Below are positions 19,154 to 30,996 of a stretch of DNA of 64,000 nucleotides, piece by piece. The stretch is from assembly GCA_024707225.1 (NCBI GenBank), contig JANQAE010000001.1:1178001-1242000 (forward strand), read 5' to 3'. A model generated the notes under the pieces. The model saw nothing but the letters and a program-made list of their open reading frames with translations, had not been told where the DNA came from and made no database searches. This DNA comes from Dokdonella sp. GTDB lineage: Bacteria > Pseudomonadota > Gammaproteobacteria > Xanthomonadales > Rhodanobacteraceae. Position 1 is the first letter of the stretch. The number at the start of each line of letters is the position of its first letter. The position numbers were made by a program, and so were the translations under genes.

Positions 19154-19286
19154 GTCCCGAAGTCCTCGATGGGAAGATGCGGGACCGCACGCCTCGGCGC
19201 ACGGGCCCGATCCGATGATCGAGACGCGCGGCTGAATTGAAGAGAACTCCGGATCTCAGGCGCGGCGCGCCGGAGCGCCGCCGCCC

Positions 19287-21086
19287 TCAGGCCGCCTGCG
19301 GGCTGTTCGGCTCCGGCAGCGGCGGATCGTCGGCGCGACCGCTCTCGTGCAGGCGCGGCGCGAGGCGGATCAGCGACTCGACCGAGTCGCACATGCTGCG
19401 CGCGATCTCGCTCTCGCCCATGATCGTGGCATCGGCGCCGGCCTTGAGCAGGTAGGCCACTTCGTCGTCCGAATGCGCGCGTGCGAGGATCGCCAGCGCC
19501 GGATTGACCTCGCGCGCCTGGCGGATGATCGGGCCGGCCTCGAGCGTCTGCGGGATCGCGACCAGCAGCACCAGGGCCGTCGACAGGTTCGCGTCGGCCA
19601 GCACCTGCGGCGCGACCGCGTTGCCGAGGATGCACGGGATGCCGAGGCCGCGCGCGGCGACGCAGTCGTCGCGGTCGGCCTCGATCAGCACCAGCGGAAT
19701 GTCGCGCTCGTGCAGCGCCTTGCCGACGCGCGAGCCGACGCGGCCGAAGCCGATCAGGATGATGTGGTCGCGGGCCGGGATCAAGGCGCGATCGGGCAGG
19801 AAGTCGTCGTCGGCGGCCGCGGCCGCACGATCGGTTTCGGCCTGCACCTCGGCCGCCTTGGCCGCCTTGGCCGCGTTCTTCTCGGCGTCGCGCCGCGCGG
19901 TCCAGCGGTCCAGCGCGACGAACAGCATCGGATTGACGATGATCGACAGCAGTGCGCTGGCGAGGATCAGATTGCGTCCGTCCTCGCTGAGCAGGCCGAG
20001 ACTGACGCCGAGCGCGGCCAGGATGAACGAGAACTCGCCGATCTGCGCCAGCGCGGTCGCGATGGTCAGGCTGGTCTGCAGCGGATGGCCGAACGCGCGC
20101 ACGATGAACAGGGCGCCGAGCGACTTGCCGACCGTGATGATCAGGAACGTCGCGAGCACGGCGACCGGCTGCTCGATCAGGATCATCGGATCGAACAGCA
20201 TGCCGACCGAGACGAAGAACAGCACCGCGAACGCGTCGCGCATCGGCAGCGAATCGTTGGCGGCCTCGTGGCTGAGCTTGGATTCGTTGAGCACGACGCC
20301 GGCCAGGAACGCACCGAGCGCGAAGGAGACGTCGAACAGCGCCGAGGACATGTAGGCCACGCCGAGCGAGATCGCCAGGATCGCCAGCGTGAACAGCTCG
20401 CGCGAGCCGACCGCGGCGGTGCGCTCGAGCGCCCACGGGATCACGCGGCGGCCGACCGCGAACATCAGCACGATGAACAGCGTGACCTTGGCCAGGGTCC
20501 AGCCGAGTGCGCCCAGGATGCTGGCGGTGTCGCCGGCGACACCCTCCTCGACCTTGCCGCCGAGCAGACCCGAGACCGCCGGCAGCATGACCAGGACCAG
20601 CACCGTGACCAGATCCTCGACGATCAGCCAGCCGATCGCGATGCGGCCGCGCATCGTCTCGAGCAGGCGGCGCTCCTCGAGCGCGCGCAGCAGCACGACG
20701 GTACTGGCGACCGACAGACAGATGCCGAAGATCAGGCCGGCGCCGACGGTCCAGCCGAGCACCCAGGCCAGCAGCATGCCCAGGCCGGTCGCGATCGTGA
20801 TCTGCACGATCGCGCCCGGTATCGCGATCTTGCGGACCGACAGCAGGTCGCCGAGCGAGAAATGCAGACCGACACCGAACATCAGCAGGATCACGCCGAT
20901 CTCCGAGAGCTCGTGCGCGAGGGCGGCGTCGGCGACGAAGCCGGGCGTGAACGGGCCGACGCAGACGCCGGCGACCAGATAACCGAACAGCGGAGACAGC
21001 CGGAGCCGCTGCGCGACCATGCCGAACGCGAACGCGAGTACGAGGCCGGCGACGATCGTGGCGATCAGCGGCGTGTGATGAGGCAT
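19287..21086 (-). CDS. KefB/YbaL-type monovalent cation:proton antiporter with TrkA-N domain
   Basis: A 599-residue CPA2-family antiporter. About 12 membrane helices fill residues 1-390, including FGYLVAGVCVGPFTPGF, LLMFGVGLHFSLGDL, FALGAFLAGVVLNES and FFVSVGMLFDPMIL. A basic Ala/Lys-rich linker follows, and then a TrkA-N Rossmann domain (about 425-545) with HIILIGFGRVGSRVGKAL that binds NAD(H). It probably exchanges K+ for H+ under redox control. It lacks the glutathione-gating features that would define KefB/KefC proper, so the YbaL-type label fits better. Confidence 0.92.
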   Translation of the reverse strand: MPHHTPLIATIVAGLVLAFAFGMVAQRLRLSPLFGYLVAGVCVGPFTPGFVADAALAHELSEIGVILLMFGVGLHFSLGDLLSVRKIAIPGAIVQITIATGLGMLLAWVLGWTVGAGLIFGICLSVASTVVLLRALEERRLLETMRGRIAIGWLIVEDLVTVLVLVMLPAVSGLLGGKVEEGVAGDTASILGALGWTLAKVTLFIVLMFAVGRRVIPWALERTAAVGSRELFTLAILAISLGVAYMSSALFDVSFALGAFLAGVVLNESKLSHEAANDSLPMRDAFAVLFFVSVGMLFDPMILIEQPVAVLATFLIITVGKSLGALFIVRAFGHPLQTSLTIATALAQIGEFSFILAALGVSLGLLSEDGRNLILASALLSIIVNPMLFVALDRWTARRDAEKNAAKAAKAAEVQAETDRAAAAADDDFLPDRALIPARDHIILIGFGRVGSRVGKALHERDIPLVLIEADRDDCVAARGLGIPCILGNAVAPQVLADANLSTALVLLVAIPQTLEAGPIIRQAREVNPALAILARAHSDDEVAYLLKAGADATIMGESEIARSMCDSVESLIRLAPRLHESGRADDPPLPEPNSPQAA

Positions 21087-21381
21087 GGACTCTCCCTGAT
21101 TGGACCGGCCGATGCGCGCGTTCGGCGTGTCGGCGGCGTGTCGGCGACGCGCCGCGGCACGACGGCGATGGCGATCCGCGGCGATCGTCAGAGTATGCGG
21201 ACGATCGATGAAAATCCAAGCGATATCGTCGCGATCGGATCACATCGACGGACCGGCGGTCGTCCGACGGCCATCCGCCGATCGCGCCCCCGCAGACGCG
21301 ACGCTGGTGCGCCGCGTTCGATCGGGTTAGGGTCTTGGCGAACGGGCCGCCATGCGGGCCCGGCCGACCTGGAGCAGCACG

Positions 21382-21858
21382 ATGAATCGCATGCGTCCGA
21401 TCACACTCGCCGTGCTGAGCTGCGCGCTGATCGCCTGCGCCGAGGAGGCGCCGCCGCAGCGGACCACGTCCGCGCCGGACAGGGCGGCCGATACGGCCGA
21501 AGCGTCGGCCTGGCTCGGTGCGCATGACGCGACGCCGCCGGCACGCTGGCTGATCGCGCATCTGCCGGCTCCGGCACGCGCGAGCGGCGCGACACCGGAC
21601 GCCGTGACCGCGCTGCTGCAAACGGCTGCCGACCGCTACCGCGAAAGCCCGCGCATGATCGCCAACCGCGCCGTGCAGCTGCAGACGATGCTCGCGGAGG
21701 AAGGCGTCGACGAGGACGCCGTGTCACTGTTGACGCGGCTGTCGCGACTGCCGCCGGCCAACCGCGTCAGCTTCTCGGCCGACTGCCAGCACTACTACAA
21801 CCTGCGCGTGCAGGGCCTTGATCGCGAGCAGGCCCTGGCGCGTCTCGCCGCATCCTGA
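21382..21858 (+). CDS. putative lipoprotein, unknown function
   Basis: A 158-residue protein with a lipoprotein signal. MNRMRPITLAVLSCALIAC ends in the lipobox LIAC, so Cys19 is expected to be lipidated. The mature part is helical and alanine-rich, with no domain that I recognise. GGAG lies 7 nt upstream of the chosen ATG. It is divergent from the antiporter gene (295 bp away) and convergent with the helicase gene. Confidence 0.75.
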   Translation: MNRMRPITLAVLSCALIACAEEAPPQRTTSAPDRAADTAEASAWLGAHDATPPARWLIAHLPAPARASGATPDAVTALLQTAADRYRESPRMIANRAVQLQTMLAEEGVDEDAVSLLTRLSRLPPANRVSFSADCQHYYNLRVQGLDREQALARLAAS

Positions 21859-21993
21859 GCCACGGCCGCCGGGGACGCGGGATCGCGCGCGGGCTCGCTC
21901 CGAAACCGTTGACCGGCGACCACGGCCGCATCACCCTGCCCCGCCACGCGGGCGCCGCATGCATGCGCGTGCCGCGGCGTGGCGACCGGCAGC

Positions 21994-22019
21994 AAAAAGG
22001 CGGCCGCGAGGCCGCCTTT
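21994..22019 (-). terminator. rho-independent terminator of the RhlE-like gene
   Basis: Perfect 10-bp arms AAAGGCGGCC and GGCCGCCTTT around a 4-nt loop, with a TTTTT tract on the minus strand, 70 nt after the helicase stop. Confidence 0.88.
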
Positions 22020-22091
22020 CCGATCGCAACCGGCGAATCGCGGTGCCGTTCGGGCCGACGCAGGCGCGGCGGCCCGAACGCAGGCGTTCGC

Positions 22092-23432
<1,341 letters not shown>

Positions 23433-23692
23433 TGACATACTCCGTTCTGCGACCCGGAGCGTTCCCTTGAAACCGCGCTGCGAGCAAGTGACTCATTGTC
23501 GGACGGACCGGACCGGGCCGTCGGGTTTGCGCAGCGAAAGACGTGCGGAGTGAAGCCGTCTCAGGCAGAAGATTCGAGCGTGGCTCGAAGCCTGAAGAGG
23601 CGGGCGTACCGGGGAAAACGGGCAGCCGGTGCAGCAAACCGGTTCAGTGTACGCGCAAATCGTGCGCCGCACCAGCGCGCGTTTCGCATCGG

Positions 23693-25992
23693 TCAGGCGC
23701 GCTTGCCGGCGATCGCCGCGCGCACCGCCTCGGGGCGGATCGGCAGATCGCGCACGCGCGCGCCGACCGCGGCGAACACCGCGTTGCCGATCGCCGGCGC
23801 GACCACCGTGGTCGCCGGTTCGCCGAGCCCGACCGCGGCCTCGGTGCTGACGACGAACTCGACGTCCAGCGCCGGCACGTCGCCGATCCGTAGCGGCGTA
23901 TACGTATCGAGATTGGTATCGCGCACCTGCCCGTCGACGAAGCGGGTGCCCTCGTGCAGCGCCATGCTCAGGCCCCACAGCGCGGCGCCCTCGGTCTGCG
24001 CTAGCGCGCCGTCGGGATGCACGATCGTGCCAGCGTCGACGACCAGGGTCAGGCGTTCGGCGACGACGATGCCACTGGCACGGTCGACGCGCACGCGCGC
24101 GACGCAGGCGGTCCAGGTCGGCATGTCGCGCTCCTGGCCGAACGTCGCGGCGATGCCCAGGCCGGTGTCGGCCGGCAGCGACCCGCCCCATCCGGCCTTC
24201 TCGGCCGCGCGCCGGATCACCGCGCCAGGCGCAGCGCGCCGCCGACCGCATTGGGCGCGCTGCCGGCGTTGCGACCCTTGCCGTCGAGCAGGCGCAGCCG
24301 GAACGCGACCGGATCGACGCCGAGCGCATGGGCGGCCTCGTCGATGAAGCATTCGGAAGCCCAGTTGGTCCAGCCCGGCCCGACCGAGCGCAGCCAGCCG
24401 GGCCGGAACGCGCGGTTGGCCAGATCGTTCGACAGCGCGCGCACGCGCTGCGCGCCGACGCCGTACCAGCTGTCGGCACCGGCGATCGCGAACGGATCGT
24501 AGGCGACGCCGTTGACGCCCTTGGGCATGAATGCCGGCACCATGACCTCGGTCGGCCAGCCGGCACAGGCATCGTGCTGCATCGCGGTCACCGCGCCGGC
24601 CGTGTCGAAGGCCATGCGCAGACGCTGGATCGACGGCGAGCGGAACGAGTCGAAGCGCGCGTCGTCGGCGCGCGTGAGGACCATCTTGACCGGCCGGCCG
24701 AGCGCCTTGGCCGCCAGCGCGGCCGGCACCGCGTAGTCGCCGTTGAGGCGGCGGCCGAAACCGCCGCCGAGCAGATAGGTGCGCATGACGACCGCGTCCT
24801 CGCCGACACCGAGCGCCTTGGCCAGCGTCGGCAGGATCAGCGACTGCCACTGGTTGCCGGTGTGGATCTCCCAGCGGCCATCCTTCTGGAACGCCAGCGC
24901 GTTGACCGGCTCGAGCTGGAAATGCAGCACGCTGGCCGTCGTGTAGGTGTGCTCGAGCAGCGAGGCGGCCTGGGCGAATGCGGCGTCGACGCCGGCATCG
25001 TCGAACACGCGCGCGCCGGCGTCCGGATCGGCGATCAGCTTGGCGCCGTGATCGAGGATGTGCTGCTCGGAGACCTGTGCGGTGTCGTCGCTGTCCCAGC
25101 GCACCTGCACCTGATCGGCGGCGCGGATCGCAGCGGCATAGGAGTCGGCGAACACCATGACCCAGCCCGGCACGGTGCCGGACGGATCGTCCAGCGCCAG
25201 TGCGCGGTGATAGCCCGGGATCGTCTTGGCGGCCGCATCGTCGATCGACAGCACTTTTGAACCGTTGCGCGTCGGCGGCAGCTTGGGCCGCGCGTAGAGC
25301 ATGCCCTCGACGCGGGCGTCGATGCCGTAGATGGCCTTGCCGTCGGTCTTGTCGGGAACGTCGAGCGCCTGCGTGTCGCGACCGACCAGACGGCGCTCGG
25401 AGGCCGGCTTGAGCGGCATGGCCTTCAGCTCGTCGGCGCTGTAGTGCCGGCTCGGATTGCCGCGGCGGACGATCTCGGCATAGCGGATCGAGCGGCTGCC
25501 GGCACTGACCGTGCTGGCGCGCGCCGTGCACGCCGACGGCGCGACGCCGAGCAGCTTGGCGCCCTCCTCGATCAGGGCGGTGCGCGCGGCCGCGCCGGCC
25601 TGGCTCAGCAGCGGAAAGCTCTGCCAGACCGACCAGCTGCCGCCGGTCACCATCAGGCCCCATTTCGGGTCGCTGTCGACGTGATCGATGCGCACGTCGG
25701 CCCAGTCGGCCTCCAGTTCGTCGGCGAGGATGCGCGCCAGCGCGGTGCCGACGTGCTGGCCCATCTCGGCGCGGATGATGTTGACCGTGACGATGCCCTC
25801 GGCGTCGATGCGGCACCACAGGTTCGGCTCGTAGGCGGACGCGGCGATCGCCGCTGCCGGATCGGCGAAGACGCTTCCGGGCCGCGCGAACGCCAGCACG
25901 AAGCCGGCGCCGGCCGCGCCGATCAGAAAGTCGCGGCGGGCCGCAGAGGCCGGCGCATCGAGATTCGGAGCAAAGCGCAGGCCGCCCATCAC
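23693..25992 (-). CDS. molybdopterin-dependent oxidoreductase large subunit (isoquinoline 1-oxidoreductase beta type), one frameshift
   Basis: A protein of about 766 residues of the xanthine-oxidase family, in the IorB/aldehyde-oxidase group that passes electrons to cytochrome c. Near the N terminus ARRDFLIGAAGAGFVLAFA is a Tat-type signal with RRDFL, so the complex is probably periplasmic. Family motifs include LEPVNALAF, TYLLGGGFGRR and GLGEPATTVVAPAIGNAVF near the end. The frame breaks at about 24222-24228 (after ALRLA, continuing AVIRRAAEKAGWGG); one missing base in a GGCGCGG tract explains it. The true substrate cannot be inferred. It is the third gene after the cytochrome c and the 2Fe-2S subunit. 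Confidence 0.88.
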
Positions 25993-26002
25993 TCGCGCTC
26001 CT

Positions 26003-26452
26003 TCAGTTCGGCCGCGCCAGATGGATCGCCTTGCGAATCCGCACGTAGGCCATGCAGCGGCACAGGTTGCCGCCCATCACCGCGTCGATGTCGCGATCGG
26101 TCGGCTCGGGGAAATCCTTGAGCAGGGTCGCGGCCTGCATGATCTGGCCGGACTGGCAGTAGCCGCACTGCGGCGCCTGGGTCGCGATCCAGGCCTTCTG
26201 CAGCGGATGCGCGCCGGCCGGATCGAGACCCTCGATCGTCGTGATGCGGGTGCCGGCGACCGATGCCACCGGCGTGATGCACGAGCGGATCGCCCGGCCC
26301 TCGACGTGGACCGTGCAGGCGCCGCACATGCCGATGCCGCAACCGAACTTGGTGCCGGTCAGACCGAGCTCGTCACGGATCACCCACAGCAGCGGCGTGT
26401 CCTCGCCGCTGGTGACGGTCACCTCGCGTCCGTTGATCGTCAGGCTGGTCAT
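26003..26452 (-). CDS. 2Fe-2S subunit of the molybdenum oxidoreductase (IorA type)
   Basis: A 149-residue electron-transfer subunit. The plant-type ferredoxin cluster is bound by CGIGMCGACTVHV and a later cysteine in IRSCITPV. The second, alpha-helical cluster is bound by CGYCQSGQIM and CRC in GGNLCRCMAYVRI. Its stop is 10 nt before the large-subunit start, so the two are co-translated partners. There is no Tat signal of its own; co-export with the large subunit is usual in this family. Confidence 0.93.
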   Translation of the reverse strand: MTSLTINGREVTVTSGEDTPLLWVIRDELGLTGTKFGCGIGMCGACTVHVEGRAIRSCITPVASVAGTRITTIEGLDPAGAHPLQKAWIATQAPQCGYCQSGQIMQAATLLKDFPEPTDRDIDAVMGGNLCRCMAYVRIRKAIHLARPN

Positions 26453-26478
26453 CGCGGCGGCTCCGCTCGAAAGGACGG

Positions 26479-27792
26479 TCAGGTGCCGGCGGTGTGGCGG
26501 CGGACCTCGGCGATCTTCGCCTCCAGATCCGGCCACGGCGGGCGGGTGGTACGCGTGCGGCGCAGATACGCCGCGAGCGCGGCGAGATCGGCGTCACCCA
26601 GATGCGCGAACGGCGGCATCAGCACGCCCGGCATGCCTTCTTCGACGCCGATGCCTTCGAGCACGACGCGAATCAGATTGGTCGGATCGTCGCTGCCGAG
26701 CGCGCTGACCAGGGCCAGCTCCGGACGGGCCGCCAGCGGCGCCGGTGTGCGGTTGTAGTGGCACGACGCGCAGGCCGCGCGATACAGCTCGGCGCCGGCG
26801 TCCGATGCCGACGACGGCGCCTGCCCGGATGCCGCCAGCGCGGCGACGACCGCCGCATCGCTGCGATCGGCGCGCGCGGCAGCCCCGGAGACATCGGCGA
26901 AGTAGACCGCCAATGCGCGGATGTCGGCATCGGGCAGCCTGGACAGGCCGTCGTGGACGACCTCGGACATCGAGCCGGCCGCGCTGCCGTGCAGCGCGCT
27001 GACGCCGCTGCGCAGATAGGCATACAGCGCGTCCTCGCTCCACGGCACCGGCGCCGGGTTGGCCGCGGTCAGCGGCGGCGCCTCCCAGCCGTCGACCCGC
27101 GCGCCGGCATAGGCAGCGCTGCGCCGCTCGGCGCCGACTGCGTTGCGCGGCGTATGGCAGGCGCCGCAATGGCTGAGGCCTTCGGCCAGATAGGCGCCGC
27201 GGTTCCAGGCCTCGCTGCGCGCCGGATCGGGCTCGAACACGCCCTTGCGCAGGAACAATAGTTTCCAGCCGGCCTGCAGCGCGCGCAGGTTGAGCGGAAA
27301 CGGCACCGTGTTCTGGCGCGGCGGCGCCGCGACCGGCGGCTGGCTCATCAGGAACGCGTAGAGATCGCCGAGGTCCTGATCGGTGACCTTCGTGAAATGG
27401 TCGAACGGAAACGCCGGGAACAGATGGCTGCCGTCGCGCGCGACGCCGCTGCGCATCGCGCGCACGAAGGCCGCCTCGGACCAGCGGCCGATGCCGGTGT
27501 CCGGATCGGGCGTGATGTTGGTCGAGTGGATCGTGCCGAACGCGGTCGCCATCGGATAGCCGCCGGCGTAGCGTGCGCCGCCGCGGGCGGTATGGCAGGT
27601 CGCGCAGTAGCCGGCTCCGGCCAGGACCGCGCCGCGCGCGACGCGCTCGGGCGGGAGCGATCCGGTCGCCGGCGGGTCGATCGGCGCGATCGACGGCCGC
27701 CAGGCGATCACGAACAGGCCGGCGATGGCGACCGCCACGACGATCAGGATTCCGAGCAGCCAACGTCTGAACACGTCCGATCTCCGCGTCAT
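26479..27792 (-). CDS. membrane-anchored tri-haem cytochrome c
   Basis: A 437-residue periplasmic cytochrome c with an uncleaved-type N-terminal membrane helix (about residues 12-32) and three haem sites, CATCH, CGACH and CASCH, near residues 63, 220 and 350. This is the layout of the cytochrome subunits of alcohol/aldehyde dehydrogenase and isoquinoline oxidoreductase complexes. It lies 26 nt before the 2Fe-2S subunit and is the first gene of the three, so it is the likely route of electrons to the respiratory chain. Confidence 0.92.
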   Translation of the reverse strand: MTRRSDVFRRWLLGILIVVAVAIAGLFVIAWRPSIAPIDPPATGSLPPERVARGAVLAGAGYCATCHTARGGARYAGGYPMATAFGTIHSTNITPDPDTGIGRWSEAAFVRAMRSGVARDGSHLFPAFPFDHFTKVTDQDLGDLYAFLMSQPPVAAPPRQNTVPFPLNLRALQAGWKLLFLRKGVFEPDPARSEAWNRGAYLAEGLSHCGACHTPRNAVGAERRSAAYAGARVDGWEAPPLTAANPAPVPWSEDALYAYLRSGVSALHGSAAGSMSEVVHDGLSRLPDADIRALAVYFADVSGAAARADRSDAAVVAALAASGQAPSSASDAGAELYRAACASCHYNRTPAPLAARPELALVSALGSDDPTNLIRVVLEGIGVEEGMPGVLMPPFAHLGDADLAALAAYLRRTRTTRPPWPDLEAKIAEVRRHTAGT

Positions 27793-27945
27793 CCGTACTG
27801 GAGAGGTGCCACGCCCGCTGCAGGCCGACCCGGCCTGCACGTCTGCGCCGATACTATACGCGCGGTTTCAGCGAGTCCGGCACGATCGTGCGCGAACGCG
27901 GCGGCGACCGGATCGGGCGGGCGCGCGCAGCGCCCCGCGCCGCCC

Positions 27946-28311
27946 TCACATCGTGTGGGTCGGCCGTTCCTGGGTCAGGATGCCGGCGAGGATCGTCTCG
28001 ATCTTGGTGCGCACGATCTCGCCGTCGCTCGAATCGCTGAACTGCACGCCGATGCCGGCGGCGCGATTGCCCTGCGCGCCGGGCGGCGTGATCCACACCA
28101 CCTTGCCGGCGACCGGCAGGCGGTCCGGATCGTCCATCAGCGAGAGCAGGATGAAGACCTCGTCGCCGAGGCTGTAGCGCTTGGTGGTCGGCACGAACAG
28201 GCCGCCGCCCTTCACGAACGGCATGTAGGCGTTGTAGAGCGCGCCCTTGTCCTTGATCGCCAGCGACAGGATGCCCTGGCGCGGCATGCCGCCGGATAGC
28301 GGGGTGGACAT
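27946..28311 (-). CDS. pilZ: PilZ domain protein
   Basis: A 121-residue single-domain protein, MSTPLSGGMPRQGILSLAIK at the start. The middle reads RYSLGDEVFILLSLMDDPDRLPVAGKVVWITP and the end GIGVQFSD. This matches the type IV pilus protein PilZ, which lacks the RxxxR c-di-GMP-binding motif, and no such motif is visible here. It works with PilB and FimX in pilus extension. It is the last gene of the fab-holB run; GAGGAGA in the end of holB is its ribosome site. Confidence 0.9.
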   Translation of the reverse strand: MSTPLSGGMPRQGILSLAIKDKGALYNAYMPFVKGGGLFVPTTKRYSLGDEVFILLSLMDDPDRLPVAGKVVWITPPGAQGNRAAGIGVQFSDSSDGEIVRTKIETILAGILTQERPTHTM

Positions 28312-28313
28312 CG

Positions 28314-29294
28314 TCAGATTCTCCTCTCGCCCTGCCCGGCCGCCGGCCAGGCGCGCAACACCTCGAGCAGGACCAGCTCCGGCCGCAGCGGCGTGTCGAG
28401 CAGCCGGCGCGCCTGGTTGGCCTTCGCGAACCACGCGGCTAGCTTCGGGATTTCATCGATGGCGGTCAAGCCGAAGCGGCCGCGCTCGCCGAGCGCGAGC
28501 CGCTGCGCCTCCTCGTCGGCGAGCACCGCGGCGAACCAGAGCCGGTCGGCCGGACGGTCGGCCGCCCAGCGCTCGGCGATCTGCATCGCCGTGGCGCGGC
28601 CGCCGGCCAATGCGGCGAGGTCGCCGGCGCAGGCGCTGCCGAGTTCGAGCCGGCCGTCGCCGCTCCAGGCCAGTGCAAGGCCGGGATTGCCGGCCGCGGC
28701 CGCGAGCGCCCGGGCGGCCGCGGTCTCGCCGAGTCCCTGCGCGCGCAGCCAGGCCAGGGCCTGACGCTCCGGCGGCAGTGCGACGTCGATGCGCTGGCAG
28801 CGGCTGCGGATCGTCGCCGGCAGGCGCGCGGCCTGGTCGGCGACCAGGATCATGATCGTGTCAGAGGCCGGCTCCTCGAGCGTCTTCAGCAGCGCATTGG
28901 CGGCGCTGACGTTCATCGCCTCGGCCGGCTCGATGATCGCCAGCTGCAGGCCGCCGAACTGGCTCGACAGCGCCAGCCGCGCCGACAGCGTGCGGATCTG
29001 CTCGATCGTCAGCTCGCTGCGCAGCTTGCCGTCGTCGCGCTCGGCGAAGCTGACGTGGGCGCGGTCCGGATGCGTGCCGGCCGCCAGCAGCCGGCAGGCG
29101 CGGCAGGCACCGCAGGCGCCGGCCTCGGTCGGCTGCTGGCACAGCGCCGCAGCGACCAGGGCCTCGGCCAGCGCGCGCTTGCCGAGGCCGGCCGGACCGG
29201 TGATCAGCAGGGCATGGTGCAGGCGCCCGCCACGCAGCGCCTCGCCCAGACGCTGCCAGGCCGGCTCCAGCCATGGCGCGATCATCGCGCTCAT
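28314..29294 (-). CDS. holB: DNA polymerase III delta' subunit
   Basis: A 326-residue clamp-loader subunit. Walker-A-like GPAGLGKRALAEALV, a zinc-type cysteine group CGACRACRLLAAGTHPD, and the sensor region NVSAANALLKTLEEPA are present. Delta' is part of the replisome clamp loader in the cytoplasm. It overlaps tmk by 4 nt (ATGA) and is followed by pilZ, an arrangement typical of Pseudomonas and Xanthomonas relatives. Confidence 0.95.
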   Translation of the reverse strand: MSAMIAPWLEPAWQRLGEALRGGRLHHALLITGPAGLGKRALAEALVAAALCQQPTEAGACGACRACRLLAAGTHPDRAHVSFAERDDGKLRSELTIEQIRTLSARLALSSQFGGLQLAIIEPAEAMNVSAANALLKTLEEPASDTIMILVADQAARLPATIRSRCQRIDVALPPERQALAWLRAQGLGETAAARALAAAAGNPGLALAWSGDGRLELGSACAGDLAALAGGRATAMQIAERWAADRPADRLWFAAVLADEEAQRLALGERGRFGLTAIDEIPKLAAWFAKANQARRLLDTPLRPELVLLEVLRAWPAAGQGERRI

Positions 29295-29923
29295 CGGCGG
29301 TCCTGTGCGGCCAGGTAGGCGTCGATCGCGGCCGTCACGGCGGCCTGCACGGCGCCGAGCTCGGCGCCGGCGTCGATCACGCGGAAGCGCTGCGGCTCGG
29401 CCGCCGCGCGGGCGCGGTAGGCCGCGCGCACGCGCTCGAAGAAATCGTCGCGCTCGGCCTCGATGCGGTCGGCCGCGGCACGGCTGCCGGCACGCGCCAG
29501 ACCCTGCGCGACCGGCAGGTCGAGCAGCAGCGTCAGGTCCGGACGCACGCCGGCCGCCCAGGATTCGAGTTCGGCGATGCGCGCCGCCGGCTGGCCGCGG
29601 CCGCCGCCCTGGTAGGCGTAGCTGGCATCGCTGTAGCGGTCGCTGAGCACCCAGCGTCCGGCCGCCAGCGCCGGCTCGATCACGCTGCGCACGAGCTGTG
29701 CGCGTGCCGCGAACATCAGCAGCAGTTCGCTCTCGGCGCAGACCGGGCCGTAGGCCGGATCGAGCACGAGCGCGCGCACCGCCTCGCCGAGCGGCGTGCC
29801 GCCGGGCTCGCGCGTGACGACGACGTCGAGGCCGCGCGCGGCCAGCCGCTCGCGCACGGTCGCCAGCACCGTGCTCTTGCCGGCGCCCTCGCCACCCTCG
29901 AGCGTGATCAGCCGGCCCCTCAT
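29291..29923 (-). CDS. tmk: thymidylate kinase
   Basis: A 210-residue kinase making dTDP from dTMP. The P-loop is in TLEGGEGAGKSTVL, the DR(Y/H) motif in LSDRYSDASYAYQGGGRG, and REPGGTPLGE is intact. It overlaps mltG upstream and holB downstream by 4 nt each, so it is translationally coupled on both sides. Confidence 0.96.
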   Translation of the reverse strand: MRGRLITLEGGEGAGKSTVLATVRERLAARGLDVVVTREPGGTPLGEAVRALVLDPAYGPVCAESELLLMFAARAQLVRSVIEPALAAGRWVLSDRYSDASYAYQGGGRGQPAARIAELESWAAGVRPDLTLLLDLPVAQGLARAGSRAAADRIEAERDDFFERVRAAYRARAAAEPQRFRVIDAGAELGAVQAAVTAAIDAYLAAQDRR

Positions 29924-30996
29924 CGGCGCAGCCGCTCCAGATAGCGCGCGACCGCGCGGTTGTGCTCGGCCAGCGTCGCCGAGAATTCGTGGCGCCCGCT
30001 GCCGTCGCCGTGGGCGACGAAGTACAGCGCGTCGCCGCCGGCCGGTGCCAGCGTGGCGGCGATCGCGGCGCGGCCCGGCAGCGCGATCGGCGTCGGCGGC
30101 AGGCCGGCGCGCGTATAGGTGTTGTACGGTGTGTCGCCGTCCAGATCGCGCCGGCGCAGGCGGCCGGTGTAGCCTTCGCCGAGGCCGTAGATCACGGTCG
30201 GGTCGGTCTGCAGCCGCATGCCGATGCGCAGCCGCCGCACGAACACGCCGGCGACCTCGGCGCGCTCGCTGGCGATGCCGGTCTCCTTCTCGACGATCGA
30301 GGCCAGGATCAGCGCCTCGTACGGGGATTTCAGCGGCAGGTCCGGCACGCGCGCGGCCCAGAGCTCCTCGAGCGTCCTGCGCATCGCAGCGGCAGCGCGG
30401 CGCAGCACGTCCAGATCCGACTCGCCCTTGATCCAGGCATAGGTCTCGGGCAGGCAGCAGCCCTCGGCGCCGACGTCGGCGAGTCCGAGCTGCGCGGCGA
30501 TCTCAGCGTCACTGGCGGTCGTCAGCGTCTGGCGCAGGCCGGCCTCCTGCGCGAGCGCGACGCGCAACTGGCGGAACGTCCAGCCGTCGACGATCGTGAA
30601 CTGGTGCTGCACCACCTCGCCGGCCGCCATCTTCGCGAGCAGCCGGCGCGGCGTGATGCCGACCGGCAGCGCGTACTCGCCGGCGTGCAGCCGGCCGGCG
30701 ACGCCCATCTCGCGATCGAGCAGGCGCCAGTACAACGGCGCCGCGCGCGTGTAGCCCTCGCGGCGCAGCGTGCGCACGATCTGCCGGTACGAGGTGCCGC
30801 GCGCGATGTCGAGCATCGCGTCGGCCTCGAGCGACAGCGGCGCATCGGCGAAATGGCGATAGTCGCGCCAGGCCGCGAACACGAGCGCGGCCGCCGCGAG
30901 CAGCAGTGCCAGCACGGCGATGCCGAGCAGGCGGCCGATGCCGGCGCGGCCGCGGCTCGGCGACACGACGGCGACCGTCCGGTACGGCGCGCTCAT
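29920..30996 (-). CDS. mltG: endolytic murein transglycosylase MltG
   Basis: A 358-residue inner-membrane enzyme that cuts nascent glycan strands and sets their length. One membrane helix lies at about residues 25-45. The YceG domain includes GEYALPVGITPRRLLAKM and SPYEALILASIVEKETGIASER, whose first Glu of EKETG is the catalytic residue of the family. The ending has TDPTVIYGLG and YNTYTRAGLPPTPI. It overlaps pabC by 4 nt. Confidence 0.95.
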   Translation of the reverse strand: MSAPYRTVAVVSPSRGRAGIGRLLGIAVLALLLAAAALVFAAWRDYRHFADAPLSLEADAMLDIARGTSYRQIVRTLRREGYTRAAPLYWRLLDREMGVAGRLHAGEYALPVGITPRRLLAKMAAGEVVQHQFTIVDGWTFRQLRVALAQEAGLRQTLTTASDAEIAAQLGLADVGAEGCCLPETYAWIKGESDLDVLRRAAAAMRRTLEELWAARVPDLPLKSPYEALILASIVEKETGIASERAEVAGVFVRRLRIGMRLQTDPTVIYGLGEGYTGRLRRRDLDGDTPYNTYTRAGLPPTPIALPGRAAIAATLAPAGGDALYFVAHGDGSGRHEFSATLAEHNRAVARYLERLRR